DNA of 64,000 nt, from assembly GCA_036674765.1 (NCBI GenBank), contig JARVKI010000073.1:124001-188000 (forward strand). The letters run 5' to 3'. Positions 1 to 11,450 of this stretch are shown piece by piece. The number at the start of each line of letters is the position of its first letter. Position 1 is the stretch's first letter. A program made the translations under genes and the position numbers. Source of the DNA: Seiridium cupressi (lineage: Eukaryota; Ascomycota; Sordariomycetes; Amphisphaeriales; Sporocadaceae). The notes under the pieces are model-generated. The model was not told where the DNA came from, searched no databases, and saw only the letters and a program-made list of their open reading frames with translations.

Positions 1-661
1 TTTCACTTATGAGGTGAGGATGAGTTACGAAGTCGGTCGTTATCTTCCAGGGTGATTGCTTTTCTATTTCTATGATCGCCCTCGACCCTAAGAGGTAGCG
101 AATGCGGCGGAGTCTTGAGTCACACAGTTAGCTCCGGATCGTCATTCACAAATGTTATGCTAAATAAACAAAACCTGGATACTGCTCATTTATCACACGT
201 CTGAGGAATCCATACATAATCAATAAATGTAGCCGGTGGAACGGAGTAAGTCATGGATTGTTATTAGTGCATATTGCCCAATAGCAGCTCTCAGCGGTCG
301 CCTTGCTTGCTACTCAGCTAGTGTAGGCCTTCCACGCTATAGTGGCATTCTAGAACACATTGGGAGTTACTATATGATAGCGCAAGTTGCATGCACACTC
401 GGCTGTATTCTCATTTTTGGTATCAGTCGAAGTAGAATATTGCCCATAAATTTATATGCACAGCCACTCCCGAAGTCATTTGAATACAGGTAGACACGGC
501 AAAAATGCAAAATGCACCGCTGGAACTAGTTCATGCAGGCTGACTGAGGGGCTGTAATGACTCCGCCTCAGCGGCCCCCATTTCCTCATAAACATAAGAT
601 GAATTGAATGTTTCACGGCCCCCGCCAAAGGGAAACCCCCGTATGTATCTTTATTGGCACA
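1..661. other. Upstream stretch without a recognisable gene
   Basis: An 85-codon open frame at 236-493 (+) resembles nothing I know and lacks a coding-like composition. The part next to 662 is probably the promoter and 5' leader of the following gene. Confidence 0.4.
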
Positions 662-1963
662 ATGGCTTCTCTGGACACGGTCTTCCAGGTCGTAGAGATT
701 GTGCAAAAGGCGGTCGAGATCTATGAGCGGATCAGCGAAGCGCCAGAGACGATCCGCAAGCTGGGCCGGCGCATGGAGCGGCTGGAGACAATCTTGGTGA
801 ACCTGGAAAAACATCTGCGCAGCAACTCGAAGCACGCATTGGCGCGATTGAGGAAGTCGCAAACAGAAGACCTGTTGCGCATTATAGAAGACACTCGCGA
901 GGATTGCGGCAGGGTCTATGTGCTCTTCGAGAAGTGGGAGAAGAAAATCGGGCCGCTGGGGCTGCAGTTCAAGGACAATGCCGTTGCGCAATTTGTCGCG
1001 CAGGCCTATTTCGCGCTCGGCAGCAGCGCAAAGGAGCTGGAGTCGCTAGCTGCCGACATCGACATCCATAGGCGCGATATCGATGGATATCTTGGTCTCA
1101 TGGGAGTTCAAGGTCTCCAGGCAAATCATGATACGCTGCAAGAGATGAAGAAGGAGATTAAGGCTCTGCATGACCTGCTCAAGGCACAAAATCAGCTAGC
1201 GGCACCGCAACCAGTGCCGCCGAGTCCACCCAAGCAGTCAAACGCAAACAAGAAAGAGCTGAGACCATCTCCTTCTCCTTCGCCGCCGAGGAAAGACTTG
1301 AAGATCATCTTCGTGGATCCCCATAACATTGGCCGCAGTGTATGTACCGAGGTGCTGACGAACCTGTATGGAGCATCAACATCGAAAACGAACGGGACCT
1401 GGCGCATCGCCACCGTTCACTCCGCAGGGTTCTTTTGCAAGGCAGGGAACGACTGCACTGACCTTATCGAGAAACTAGACTACAAGCACGGTTCTTATAA
1501 GCTGGCAACGTCGTACGGCGGAAAGAAGCCGATCGAGGCCGCCACAGCGGCAGTCTTCGACAACAAGAGCTTTGGCCAGATTGAGTACGTAAAGAACCTG
1601 ATTAAGCAACAAACAGACTCGAGGGTATCGCGCGGTATAAAGAAGGACATATTCAAAGCCTACGACATTATCATTGTATTCACCGGCCGGGAGCACGATA
1701 ACATGATCAAGCTCCGTTCGGCCATCAGAGCCAGCGAGGGCAAAGATGCGGCGCCCAAAGATAAAGGGAGAATCGTACATCTGGGACGATACAGCACGAA
1801 AGACGGTACCGTCAAGGAGATTATGGATCCGCCAAAGAAGAATGGCGTTCACAATAGAGATGAATGGAACAAGAAGGTGGCTGAGCTGAAGATCGCGATC
1901 AGGAGTTTCCTTGAGAAGGATATGGATTGGACACCGCCAGGAAAGAAGGCAAAGGCTTCCTGA
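662..1963 (+). CDS. Fungal helical N-terminal domain fused to an LMW-phosphatase-like domain without nucleophile
   Basis: Intronless, 433 residues. Residues 1-176 are almost wholly helical and amphipathic and resemble the N-terminal effector-type domains of fungal NACHT/STAND proteins (SesA/HeLo-like group). Residues 180-211 form a Pro/Ser-rich linker. Residues 213-420 follow the low-molecular-weight tyrosine phosphatase/arsenate reductase fold: an initial strand with the loop VDPHNIGRS, then VHSAG, and a late MDP where the family has its general-acid Asp, followed by a terminal helix. The family loop is C-x5-R-S. Here Arg225 and Ser226 are kept but position 219 is Asp, so hydrolysis by the usual cysteine mechanism is not expected. 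A binding or signalling role is inferred. I chose the ATG at 662 (context cacaATGgc) over the in-frame ATG at 608, because the helical domain begins there. The frame is intact and the gene looks live. Confidence 0.8.
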   Translation: MASLDTVFQVVEIVQKAVEIYERISEAPETIRKLGRRMERLETILVNLEKHLRSNSKHALARLRKSQTEDLLRIIEDTREDCGRVYVLFEKWEKKIGPLGLQFKDNAVAQFVAQAYFALGSSAKELESLAADIDIHRRDIDGYLGLMGVQGLQANHDTLQEMKKEIKALHDLLKAQNQLAAPQPVPPSPPKQSNANKKELRPSPSPSPPRKDLKIIFVDPHNIGRSVCTEVLTNLYGASTSKTNGTWRIATVHSAGFFCKAGNDCTDLIEKLDYKHGSYKLATSYGGKKPIEAATAAVFDNKSFGQIEYVKNLIKQQTDSRVSRGIKKDIFKAYDIIIVFTGREHDNMIKLRSAIRASEGKDAAPKDKGRIVHLGRYSTKDGTVKEIMDPPKKNGVHNRDEWNKKVAELKIAIRSFLEKDMDWTPPGKKAKAS

Positions 1964-2749
1964 CTAAGGGTCAAGGGCTTGCGCAACCCGGCTAGAGTTT
2001 ACATTTCTTTATAATCGTTACTCCATTCGCCTCAGCAGTAACTTCACACGCCGGGCAATGTTCTGTTCGGTGATGCGGCCATTTTCTGGATAAATCCCAC
2101 ATGCTACACTCTATCTCAACTGTCGGTGCTCACTTTTACGCTTGGCTTCGTGCATATGTCGCAATCATTAGTGTAGAGCGTGCATGGACGCCGCCCAACC
2201 ATAATTGGCCACGTCGAGGCGATGGCTATGGGGATTATTCGCGCCTGTTGCGCTTCAAAAACTATTAAAAAGGGAATCTCAAGGTGTCTATGGCGGACTT
2301 ATTGGGTCTGCAGTGGACTTGCGTCGTCAAACTGATCTACAAAACTATCTGTCTGTCCAGTGTTTAAGTAATGGGACGATTTCCCGCTCTCATGACTTCA
2401 CTTGTGGGCCAAGCCAACATGAGCTATATCAGACACCGTCACTATTAATGTTAATTTAACAGTAGTTACAGACTTGACTCCTCAAGGTATCGTTTACCGA
2501 CTCAATCTGATGTCACAATGGCGCCAATATTCAGGCTCTAAAGCAGTGAGACGACGACTTCACCCACCCGTCTCTGCAGGAATTGTCGGCCTTGGTCTCA
2601 AACGGTCTAGGCTGAATCAACATTTTGGGAGCGAGATAGCAGAGAGCCGGCGATTTCACTAAAACAATTAACACTAGCTACAGGTCACCTCTTGAGATAT
2701 CCTAAACTTGGCGGCCACCGATGGCGTCGCTGACATCCCTACATAAGGG
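1964..2749. other. Spacer without a recognisable gene
   Basis: Short open frames at 2205-2459 and 2474-2662 (+) show no family resemblance. The first part should hold the 3' UTR of the preceding gene. Confidence 0.35.
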
Positions 2750-4860
2750 CTCCAGTCGTTGCCGGAGGGCGCAAACTCTGCCGGCTTTGAGCTTTCAACC
2801 CTCAAGTACGGAAATTTCCGAAGCGTGCTAGACAGGCAAGAGAACTGTGAGCTCTGCTGCCGCATCAGCCGCATTCTCAAAGCCCATCTACAGGACAAGC
2901 AAAATATCTTCCACACGGAGGTGGCTATCTGCAATTCGCACCCTTATAAATATCGGCCAGATCGAATAGTCCATCCGTACCTCCAAGCAAGATTGGGTCA
3001 AGGGAAAGATCGTTCAGACTCAACTGCGGATTTTCCTGCTTCCACTCAAAGCGTGCAAAGAATACAAGTGTGTGTTTCCCGTCGCTATCCAGCAAAGAGC
3101 TTCTGTACAGCCATGTGACCCGAAAGAATCAGCTGCAGGAGCTCTATCAGCACCACAGTTAGGGGCCGTAGAGGTGGTACTCACGTATGATAGAACGTGT
3201 CAGCTGAGAAGAGTCGACTTCCGGGACAGGCGATAGATTCAAACTGGCGGAATAATGCAGTGGCTCAGACATTGCAAGTTAGGCCAAAGCTTTGGTCTCC
3301 AATCCTGAGATAGTAGAAAGACTCCTCAACAATCCCTCAAAGCGCTATGGAGACCCGATGCCTCGAGAATTCCGACTGGTAGATACTTCGACTCGGAGGG
3401 TCATACAGGCGGCGGCGCCATGCGACTATGCAGCATTGAGTTATAGATGACCCAAACCGCTTCACGAAGGCCAGACAATGTTGACCAAGGAGAATAAGAC
3501 CCATCTAAAATTGGCAGGCTCGTTATTCGAAGGTAAACTACCTAAGGTCATCGCAGGCGCAATGAACCTGTGCCGCGAGCTTGAACAGAAATACCTTTGG
3601 ATCGACCAACTCTGAATAATTCAAAATTGTCAAGACTCGAAGCATCATCATCAGATATGAGGCATGGATAGAATATTCAGAACGACACAGTTTTCCATTG
3701 TATGCCTTCCCGACAGTACAGATGACCTACCTGGGACGTCCCAGCGCCCACGAAACATTTCATTTTTAGACTGCGAGTGGGACTTTACAGGCGGACGAGC
3801 AGGAGATCCAAGTGTACGCCCAAATAGCTACAGTGAAGACCCTTCCATTTGGGCTACTAGGGGTTGGACATATCAAGAGCATCGTCTTTCGAGACGACTC
3901 GTATACGTGTCTTCTAGACAGACTCTTTCATGCTGTTTAGTCCAGTTTGTCGACGATGGTGGCTTCGATACACTGCGGCAATTTGTCCATGACCAAGATC
4001 TTCCCTACCAAGATTTGTGGTGGAAGGCCCTCGGCTTTCTAACGTGGATGAAAGTAGTCGAGGACTATACTAGACGGGACTTGACGGGTAACACCGATGT
4101 TTTATTAGCCTTCACCGGCGTAGCTCAGGTATCGGGGTACCGGTTTGCAAGCAGAGGCGTTCCTTTCGCCCACAAGTTCTGTTTCGGACATCCCGAGTAT
4201 TATTTGGCGAATTCTCTCACTTGATCTTGCCCAGATTCGACCAGACGAAGGAAGGGTTGCTGCGATATCCCGAGCTGGAGCTGGGCTGCTTGGGAGGGAC
4301 CTGTCACATTTCAGCACGATATCTCCAACTACAAGACTCTGGCCATTTTGTAGTTGATCGATAAACAGGGTTTCCGCCGGCGTGTCCACACCAACACAAA
4401 TTTCTTGCACGGCAGACATCGGGCCACCAGCTTAAATTACTCCTGGCAGAACAGCAATGGTGAATATCTTACATCAGCGAGTACACGAATATTTCCTGGA
4501 TGTTGAGTGATGTACACTTCTGCCACCAAATTCCTTTTGGTCCGGGTGAGCGACCGAGCAGACAGTCTTCTAGGTGGTAAAACACCAATCAAGAACTCGT
4601 TCTCAGTCCGAAATGACGCCGTCAATGTGATTGGATAAACAGAAATTATCAACAAGAAATGGATAAAGGATTCGTATGAGGCTGGAAAGAGGTATAAGTT
4701 TGTTATCATGGGGGTCTTGGAGATGATGGACTCGTCATGGTGGTTGTCAACATTGCTAGTGGAGTTCAAGAACGGGATTCACAATCGGGTCGCTCATCCT
4801 TTGATCGACTATAAGGCGTGCTTGGATCTAACGGTAAAGACGATCGTGCCGAGTCGAATA
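2750..4860 (+). pseudogene. HET-domain (heterokaryon incompatibility) protein, degraded
   Basis: The parts of a fungal HET protein occur in order on the plus strand. An N-terminal segment with the pair CELC lies at about 2760-2950. The HET domain start (VDTSTRR, then ALSY) is near 3380-3440, and YLWIDQL at about 3595-3612. RGWTYQEH lies near 3860-3885, the distal IPSWSWA near 4266-4285, and a C-terminal stretch with LVEFKNGI near 4750-4780. HET domains trigger cell death when unlike fungal individuals fuse. In-frame stops interrupt it at 3448-3450, 3613-3615, 3658-3660 and 4222-4224, and frames shift between the blocks. The stop at 4222 sits where a Trp codon fits. No intact start is seen, so this is a relic and not a working gene. 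Confidence 0.82.
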
Positions 4861-7800
4861 GCTCAATTATGGTAGCAATGAGAATTCGTCAACCATACCT
4901 AGCACGTCCAGCATCAATCTTTTGGGAACTCTTGCTGGGGCCATCGATATCTCCCCTCAAGTCTGCGCTCAAGAGAAGAACGTTTTGGATAGAAAACAGA
5001 GAGGGACGGGTAAGCTGGTACCTGTCCTCTTCGCTGTAAAGGGCTTCAGACCGCGTAAAGCGGTCGCTCGTCGTGAAATCTAATTCTCCTCCACCAAATG
5101 AGGCGCCCGACGACGACCATATACATCAAATCTTGATGAGCGTTATGTATGCTAACTATTACTGTTAAAACCCCATCATCACCACTATCATTGTCCGGCG
5201 TGAACTTGCGACGTCTGACGAGACTATGAAGCACTCGCGAAACCTAGCGAGCTGCCCATGATACACAGACTGACCGAACCAATCTTCCAATGCAATACTC
5301 CTGCATGTGCAACATCTTGTCGCACGATCTCAACAAGGAGAGCCTGTACGAACTCTGGTTCCTGCTGTATAGCCACGGTGATGCCTATAATGGAACTCGA
5401 CATGCTCGCTGCCCGAGAGGTCAGATACTCGGCACACCTTTCCGCGACATAACTAACTGTGCGATTCATTCAGGAAGGCATCTTTCCGCTCCAACAACAT
5501 TTTTTTTTCACGAGCGTACTTGAACGATGCATTCGAGACTATCTTAATGTCGGAAAAAGAGAAAGGCGATGGTCCTCCGCCGCGTACAGCGCCAGCCTAG
5601 CCTTACATCTAATAATCATAAGAGCGGCCTCGGGAAAGCTTCTAGTAGTAAACCCGTTTCCTCCTCAGAACCATCACCAATCCGGATGGATCGAGCCAGA
5701 CTTCAAGACAATGAAAACACTACATTATGTACCCAGAATCCTCTCGACAGCAGCAGTCTGCTGCGCGTCTATGCTAGAATAACCTAAATTGATCAATCAT
5801 CTAATGGGGTTCCGGCCTCCCTATCACCTACCCCGAATGGGGCAATGATCAACCTCAGCATCCCGTGCTTCCTACTAAATTGCCGACTTGCTCTCCCCCG
5901 CACCTCTTTGGAGTGTTTCATCTTTTTTTTCCTTCAAGTCTTTCCAGCAGCCTAAGCCTACGAACCGAAAGTGCGCATATTGAGAAGGGCGACAGCCCGA
6001 CGTTCTCCCGCTTGTAATAAAACATGACGTCATGCGCGGGAATCAACCATAGGATTTGACTTTCCCCTCGACTGCGTGACAGAGAATGGGATTAGGGATC
6101 ATGGGCTTTTGGGGGGTACACATTGCGCGATAGGGTCATGGAGTCATCCTGAGCTGGCATCTCATCCTTGGGTGGAAAAAGAAAATGCTGCAATCAGCTT
6201 GCATCCTTGGATCTTTCTTCATGCCCAAGATGGCTGTAGTTCTGCAGTCAGCCAGTGACGACGGTATTGCGACCCGTCGGACCCGTGAGGAGCCAGAGCT
6301 TGTCAGGTCCAAGAATTTCACCATGATCACATCTTCACAAGGTGCTAATTGTCTCATCCCGTCTTTTGTCGCAGATCTCGCGCAGGGTCCAGCCCAGATC
6401 GAGCCAGAGACTGTCTGTCGGCTGAACCAGACTTCAGAAACGGACACCCGAAGAGGCATATCGCATGCCGATCACTAGCATCTGGCACAGCCTCCACCGC
6501 CCTTCTTTCGTCACAGACGATGATCCCCCAGTGAGTGGCTTGCCCAATAGAGGCGTCGCTTAATGGCCCCGTGAGGCTTGACTCATTCATCGCGCTCCAA
6601 TCACGTAGGGCTGATTTCTGGAGATGAGCTCATCTAGGCAATGCTCTTCGCATCGTCTCCCCTTTTGTAGAACAAGCATTTGCTAGGGTGCGCAGGGGAA
6701 GTGACGAAAGCATGAAGTATACTTGCGCTGCCTGTGGCGTTAGGTTCTGACTGCCGCATGCGGAAACTCTGTCCCCTGAGATAATGATGCCATTGGCTCC
6801 TGAGTCACGGCAAGCTGTGGCTCTCTGCCTGAGAAAGCGAGTGGCGATTCTGCTTGCCTCAAGCGTCAAGCCCCTCCTCTTTCCCCAATTCTCCTATGTT
6901 TTGACTTATGGCGTACAGCATAGCGGCTGTGGCTAGTAGTTTTGAACCCTTGATCGATCTTCACACGTTTACTACTGAAAGAAGTATTCACCTCAGGGCG
7001 TGATGGTATAATGTGGCTCATTCATGCGCGCCTAAGCTCCCGATGCGGCCACATGTGGCGACAGTATACCCAACGCTTCCCTCCCTGATACCGGGACGTC
7101 ACCGGGCCTGTGTGAACGATTGGCTCACATCTGCCATTGAGTTGTCCCGGCGAATTGAAACTGTGGCTCACCCTTGTGATTCCACTGTGGCGACTGCGCA
7201 AGGCTGGTTGGGCCATACCATCTAACTAACGCACATTGACGAGTTTCCTTCCCTACCGAGGCTGGAATTAGCACATGTCCCGCACCGTTATTGGATCGAG
7301 CCCCTGACAAGAGAATTCCAATATGTTGTAGATGTGTTCCACGTGCTCACGGAGGCCTCTGAACAGCGCCTAGAGCCGGCGATTTGACGACTTTGACGGA
7401 ATGGTTTCCTCACCAGCGGGCTCGTGGCCGGAGTGCTGCATCACTTAGTGAAACTATACCTCCGAGGATCACATAGACCAGTCTCGAACGAGTGAATTCT
7501 TCTCCAGACTAGAAGATTACTGAATTGGCGGCCTCTCGATCCCTGAGAGTTCTGACGAGTAACCCCCAGATTTGACAGCTTCTTCCCGGTGATCGGCAGC
7601 CGGTTCTCCTTTTCGGGGTCGCCCTTGCGGGGAGACCAATGTCGACGGACTCCGAAGCTACGGGAGTCAAGCCTCCCGTGAGAGGGAAAGGTCTAGACAG
7701 CTTGTGGCGAGTACTCGCGCAGTTCCCCTTCTAAGTGCTGAAATCCCCCAAGTACCGGTACTTCACTGCTCTCACCAGCCACAGGGCTTCGTGATGCGTA

Positions 7801-10800
7801 GCGCGTCAGTCTGCATATGCAGGCCGTGGGAGACCCCTAGATGACCCCTAATCGACACGCTGAAATGAATTGTATTCAGACCCTGTGCTGCCTCTAGCTG
7901 CAGCGCCTAGAGGCATCGTGCAGCACCCAGCAGCGCACCTGGGCCTATTGTTAGGTCCGCTGTAATGCGATGCGATGCGCTGGTAATCCGCTAATCTACC
8001 CCTATTCCCCTCGGTGTAGCACATCAGAGATGGTGGTGCAGAAGTCGCGAGATATTGCAGATGGCGCGATGAAATATTTGCTGGGAAACGACGCGCTGAA
8101 TGGCCCCAATAAGCAGTCTATCATCGGGACATCAATTGTTTGAGGTTTTTGCCGGAACGGCGGGTGGCTGCAGACGCTTCGCATGACTATTGTACTGGCT
8201 ATAGAGACTCGGGATGTTATCGTCAGACATGACATGCGAGCATATGACCTCCCCGTCAGCTGTCTTCGATAGATTGGGATAGCGCCGCGACCGTTGCACA
8301 TAGAGCGCCGCTTCCGACCATCACGATGGTATGGCTGGTCGGTTCCAGTTACCTAGCGACTAAACAAACACGGAAAAATAGGATAAAGAATGATTTTCTC
8401 AAGGTGAAATGAATAGGCGTTAGACTTTCCGTGGCTCAACGCTGCTAGTCCCGCGCCGTTGATGAAAATGCTGCTAATTACGGGAGATCCACTTCGGGAG
8501 TGTGCTGCTCCGGTGGAAAAAGGATTGCACTATCCATCATTGTCGTACGATTACCTTCGAATACCTATGGAGTTATGATATCGACTCGTGCCGCGAAGTA
8601 TCTCGGCGTTTCAATAGATACTATCCGGCCATAGGCGGGGGAGTCAATTGGATATCTCGACGAGGATGGGCACCCATGCTTAAGATGAGCAGTTCCTGCA
8701 TGGACCTCTCCTAGACGTAGACGGACGAAAATATCCCTTGCAAGCCTTGCAAGGGTTTGTGAGGGACGTCTGCTAGTCGCAACCAAAGCGTCAAGCTTGA
8801 AGGAAGTACTCCTGACTTTGGGGAGAAAGTATCTTCGACTCCAGGCTAGTACGAAGCATCCCAACCAATCTGTGGATCGCTATATGGTGAAGGTCAACGT
8901 AGCGGGATGCACCGTCTCTCAGACGCGCAACACTCGCCACAGCAATTGGGGCTGTGCAATGCGCCTAGACTGTCGGGAGGGGCAGATCGCTGTGGCTTGA
9001 CGCAAACACTCGCAATTGTTAGCTCTTCACGAGCAACGGTGCATGGTTTCGTCTATTTGTGGTGCCAATAGAAATGGCCGACCCGGGATCGATGTGCCAG
9101 TGCCGCTAGTAATCATCGTCAAAGGCATTGCCGCATCGACTGATCGTGAGAAATCTCAAAGACGTCTTAGGCGAGCTTGGGTATCCGGCTGGATAAGACG
9201 GCAATGTCCTTCTGTCTGTATGACAGTAAGCCTAGAAGCTTTGTTCTCGCCGGCAGTTGCACACACCGGCTCCATTTAGGAGGAGACCGAGACCGAGATG
9301 GCGATGGAAGAAAGCGTGCCAGCCTACAATCTCGAGATGAACATGTTAATCTGACAGCTGCGGGTTTTGCCAAGGATCACGAATTATTCCCTGCCGCCCA
9401 GTTGACCCGTAGTATTATGTTTCGATGAAACATCAGCGTGTATCGAACGTGCTGCGAAAAGAAAAGATGAAATAAACAAAATTTGACAGCCTGTTTGAAG
9501 GAAGGTAGGGTCAGGGCCGTTTCCGCCCAACTGCCATCACCTAATCGATGATGCTTATTACCCCGGACTGTGAGGTTAGACCTTCTGCTGTCGGCATTTC
9601 TTGTCGGGCGTTCTGCTGGGCAAAAGGAAACTTTGCTGGCAGGCATGTGACTGGGTATATTTTTGATTTGGAGGGTTGCCGATGGAGTGGTTTGCGTTTC
9701 AATACGCTCTCTCGGGCGAGCGTGTTGTGGGGGACGGGGGAGGCCCTGGCATTGATGGTCCGTTTGTGGCATGGCGCGCCGAGGAAACAAATTCGCAAGA
9801 ACAGCAGTGAATGGATTAAGCCGGCAGCCTAGTCGCGGGTTGAACATCCCGCCACGAGCGCCACAGGATGCGACGTTATGGGCCTTAGGCGCATGGCTAG
9901 AGCACAAATGAGATTGCGAAGAAGCCCCCCAAAAAGGAAAGCCCAGCGGATGTGGATAGAGAGTGGTCAGCCACTGCGGCTCAATCTCTAGGGCGTTTAG
10001 GCCCTTCCCAGCGTTCTACGGTATCTCACCTTTTGGCAGCCGCTGTGGATTGTTCTAGCCATTTTGCTGGAGCTCTGACTAGGGGGTTTTGCACGCCAAA
10101 ACACAGTCCTTACTGGCCCCGTAGGGCGACCCGTAATCAGAAGAGTTCGTCTGGAACTAAGAGTGCCGCCGGCTAAAGACTTGTGAGATTGGTTTTATGA
10201 GGTATTGTTTGAAGGGGTTTATGGAGTTTGGTACAACGTCATCTCTGCTATGCACGCTGCCCGACTGTCCCATTAGACCATTGGTGATCTTTAGCAATCG
10301 CGATCGAACCACGGGCCAGGGGTTTAATGCGTTACTCTCGTGTCAAAGGCATTGCATCTTACCAAATCAGGTAACTGTTATGGATTCCTAGTGCATAGCT
10401 CATCTCAAGACCTATCGGTGCAGACACGACTGGGGGATAGTATCGCGGGATGCCATAATGTCTGCTAATGTTCGAGAGGGTGTCGTAAGCTTCGCATGTC
10501 CTCAACCATATTTCGAATGATGGATGCAAGCGACTTGGACCATGGCGAAATGAGGCTGATGGGAGGCGAGATTAGCATACAGACAGTTTCCGTCGCCGGC
10601 CATCCAATCACTGCAGAAATGTGCGTTTCTGCAGACCTTGTCGCAATCTCGGCCCTGCAAGTTCAGTCCGGGGGCACCAGGGTGGCCCTGTCCGTAGCGT
10701 GGGATGCTCATGTTTCAAGCTCCCAAATTCGTCCATGGTTCACGATGCAGTGGAGGAAACGTAATCACAGGCCGCACATTGTATTTCGGAACCTTGAGAT

Positions 10801-11450
10801 GAGTACATTATGTTTATTGTATTGCGCCAAGCGCAGGCCGCACGGCCGCCTGCTGTCTTGACGAGCTATAGGGTATATGTTATCTTAAATCCAGGTCCAA
10901 GCCTTTGCGTCGCTTCGCGTGCGATGCCAGACGACAGGGAAGGTATTTGCGCATGAAATAATAGGGTAAAATATTGAAGCCGAAGATGAATGGCCCAACC
11001 GAAAGACCAACATGTACATCTCGTATTTGTGCTCGCCCTTATGCGCCGTTTTGCATGTTTGTGTACTTCTTGCTACCCTTTCCAAATGTGTTGTTACCTG
11101 TCCAGAAAGGAAACCTTCGGTGCATGCGATCCGAATGCCTTTCTCTTCCATAATTGTGCCATGTCATTACCCAAGCCCGTCAGTCTAGAGAAAAATCAAG
11201 CCTCAGCTGCCAGTGTACGAGCTGGAATCGCGAAAGCATATCGAATAGCCATGAAGGCAGTGGTATCTTTGAATGAAGCCCCGCAACGCCAAATCTCTTA
11301 ATAAAAATAAAAAATAAAAACTCCCCAGTTATCGTGTATGCAGGGTATCCGCTTGCGTGTGCTTAAAAGCATTTGGCTGTCGGCCGTGAAGGAAAGGAAT
11401 AGAGGTTGGTCTATAATATGCTGTGCAGGTCGTCATCACAACTGCAGTGA
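4861..11450. other. 6.6-kb stretch without a recognisable gene
   Basis: No open frame here gave a protein family. Around 5250-5790 several overlapping frames are weakly coding-like (a charged stretch near 5550 and a Ser/Pro-rich one at 5600-5785), so an unidentifiable old relic is possible. Frames at 8565-8864, 9377-9907 (minus) and 10496-10861 (plus) look like chance. The last few hundred bases next to 11450 should be the 3' UTR of the CP2 gene; there is an A-rich run near 11300-11322. Confidence 0.4.
7890..7914. repeat. Short perfect inverted repeat
   Basis: GCCTCTAG at 7890-7897 is the reverse complement of CTAGAGGC at 7907-7914, with a 9-nt loop. Weaker outer pairing (TGCTG with CAGCA) extends the stem. 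The role is unknown. It lies in sequence without genes. Confidence 0.5.

Noticed and set aside
9377..9907. 176-codon minus-strand open frame
   Set aside because: Low-complexity, Arg/Pro-rich translation with equally long frames overlapping on other strands, no motif and no splice context.
10290..10330. Possible tRNA B-box (reverse complement of cgatcgaacc)
   Set aside because: No matching A-box or cloverleaf could be drawn around it. Other GGTTCGA occurrences (26096, 50543) fail in the same way.
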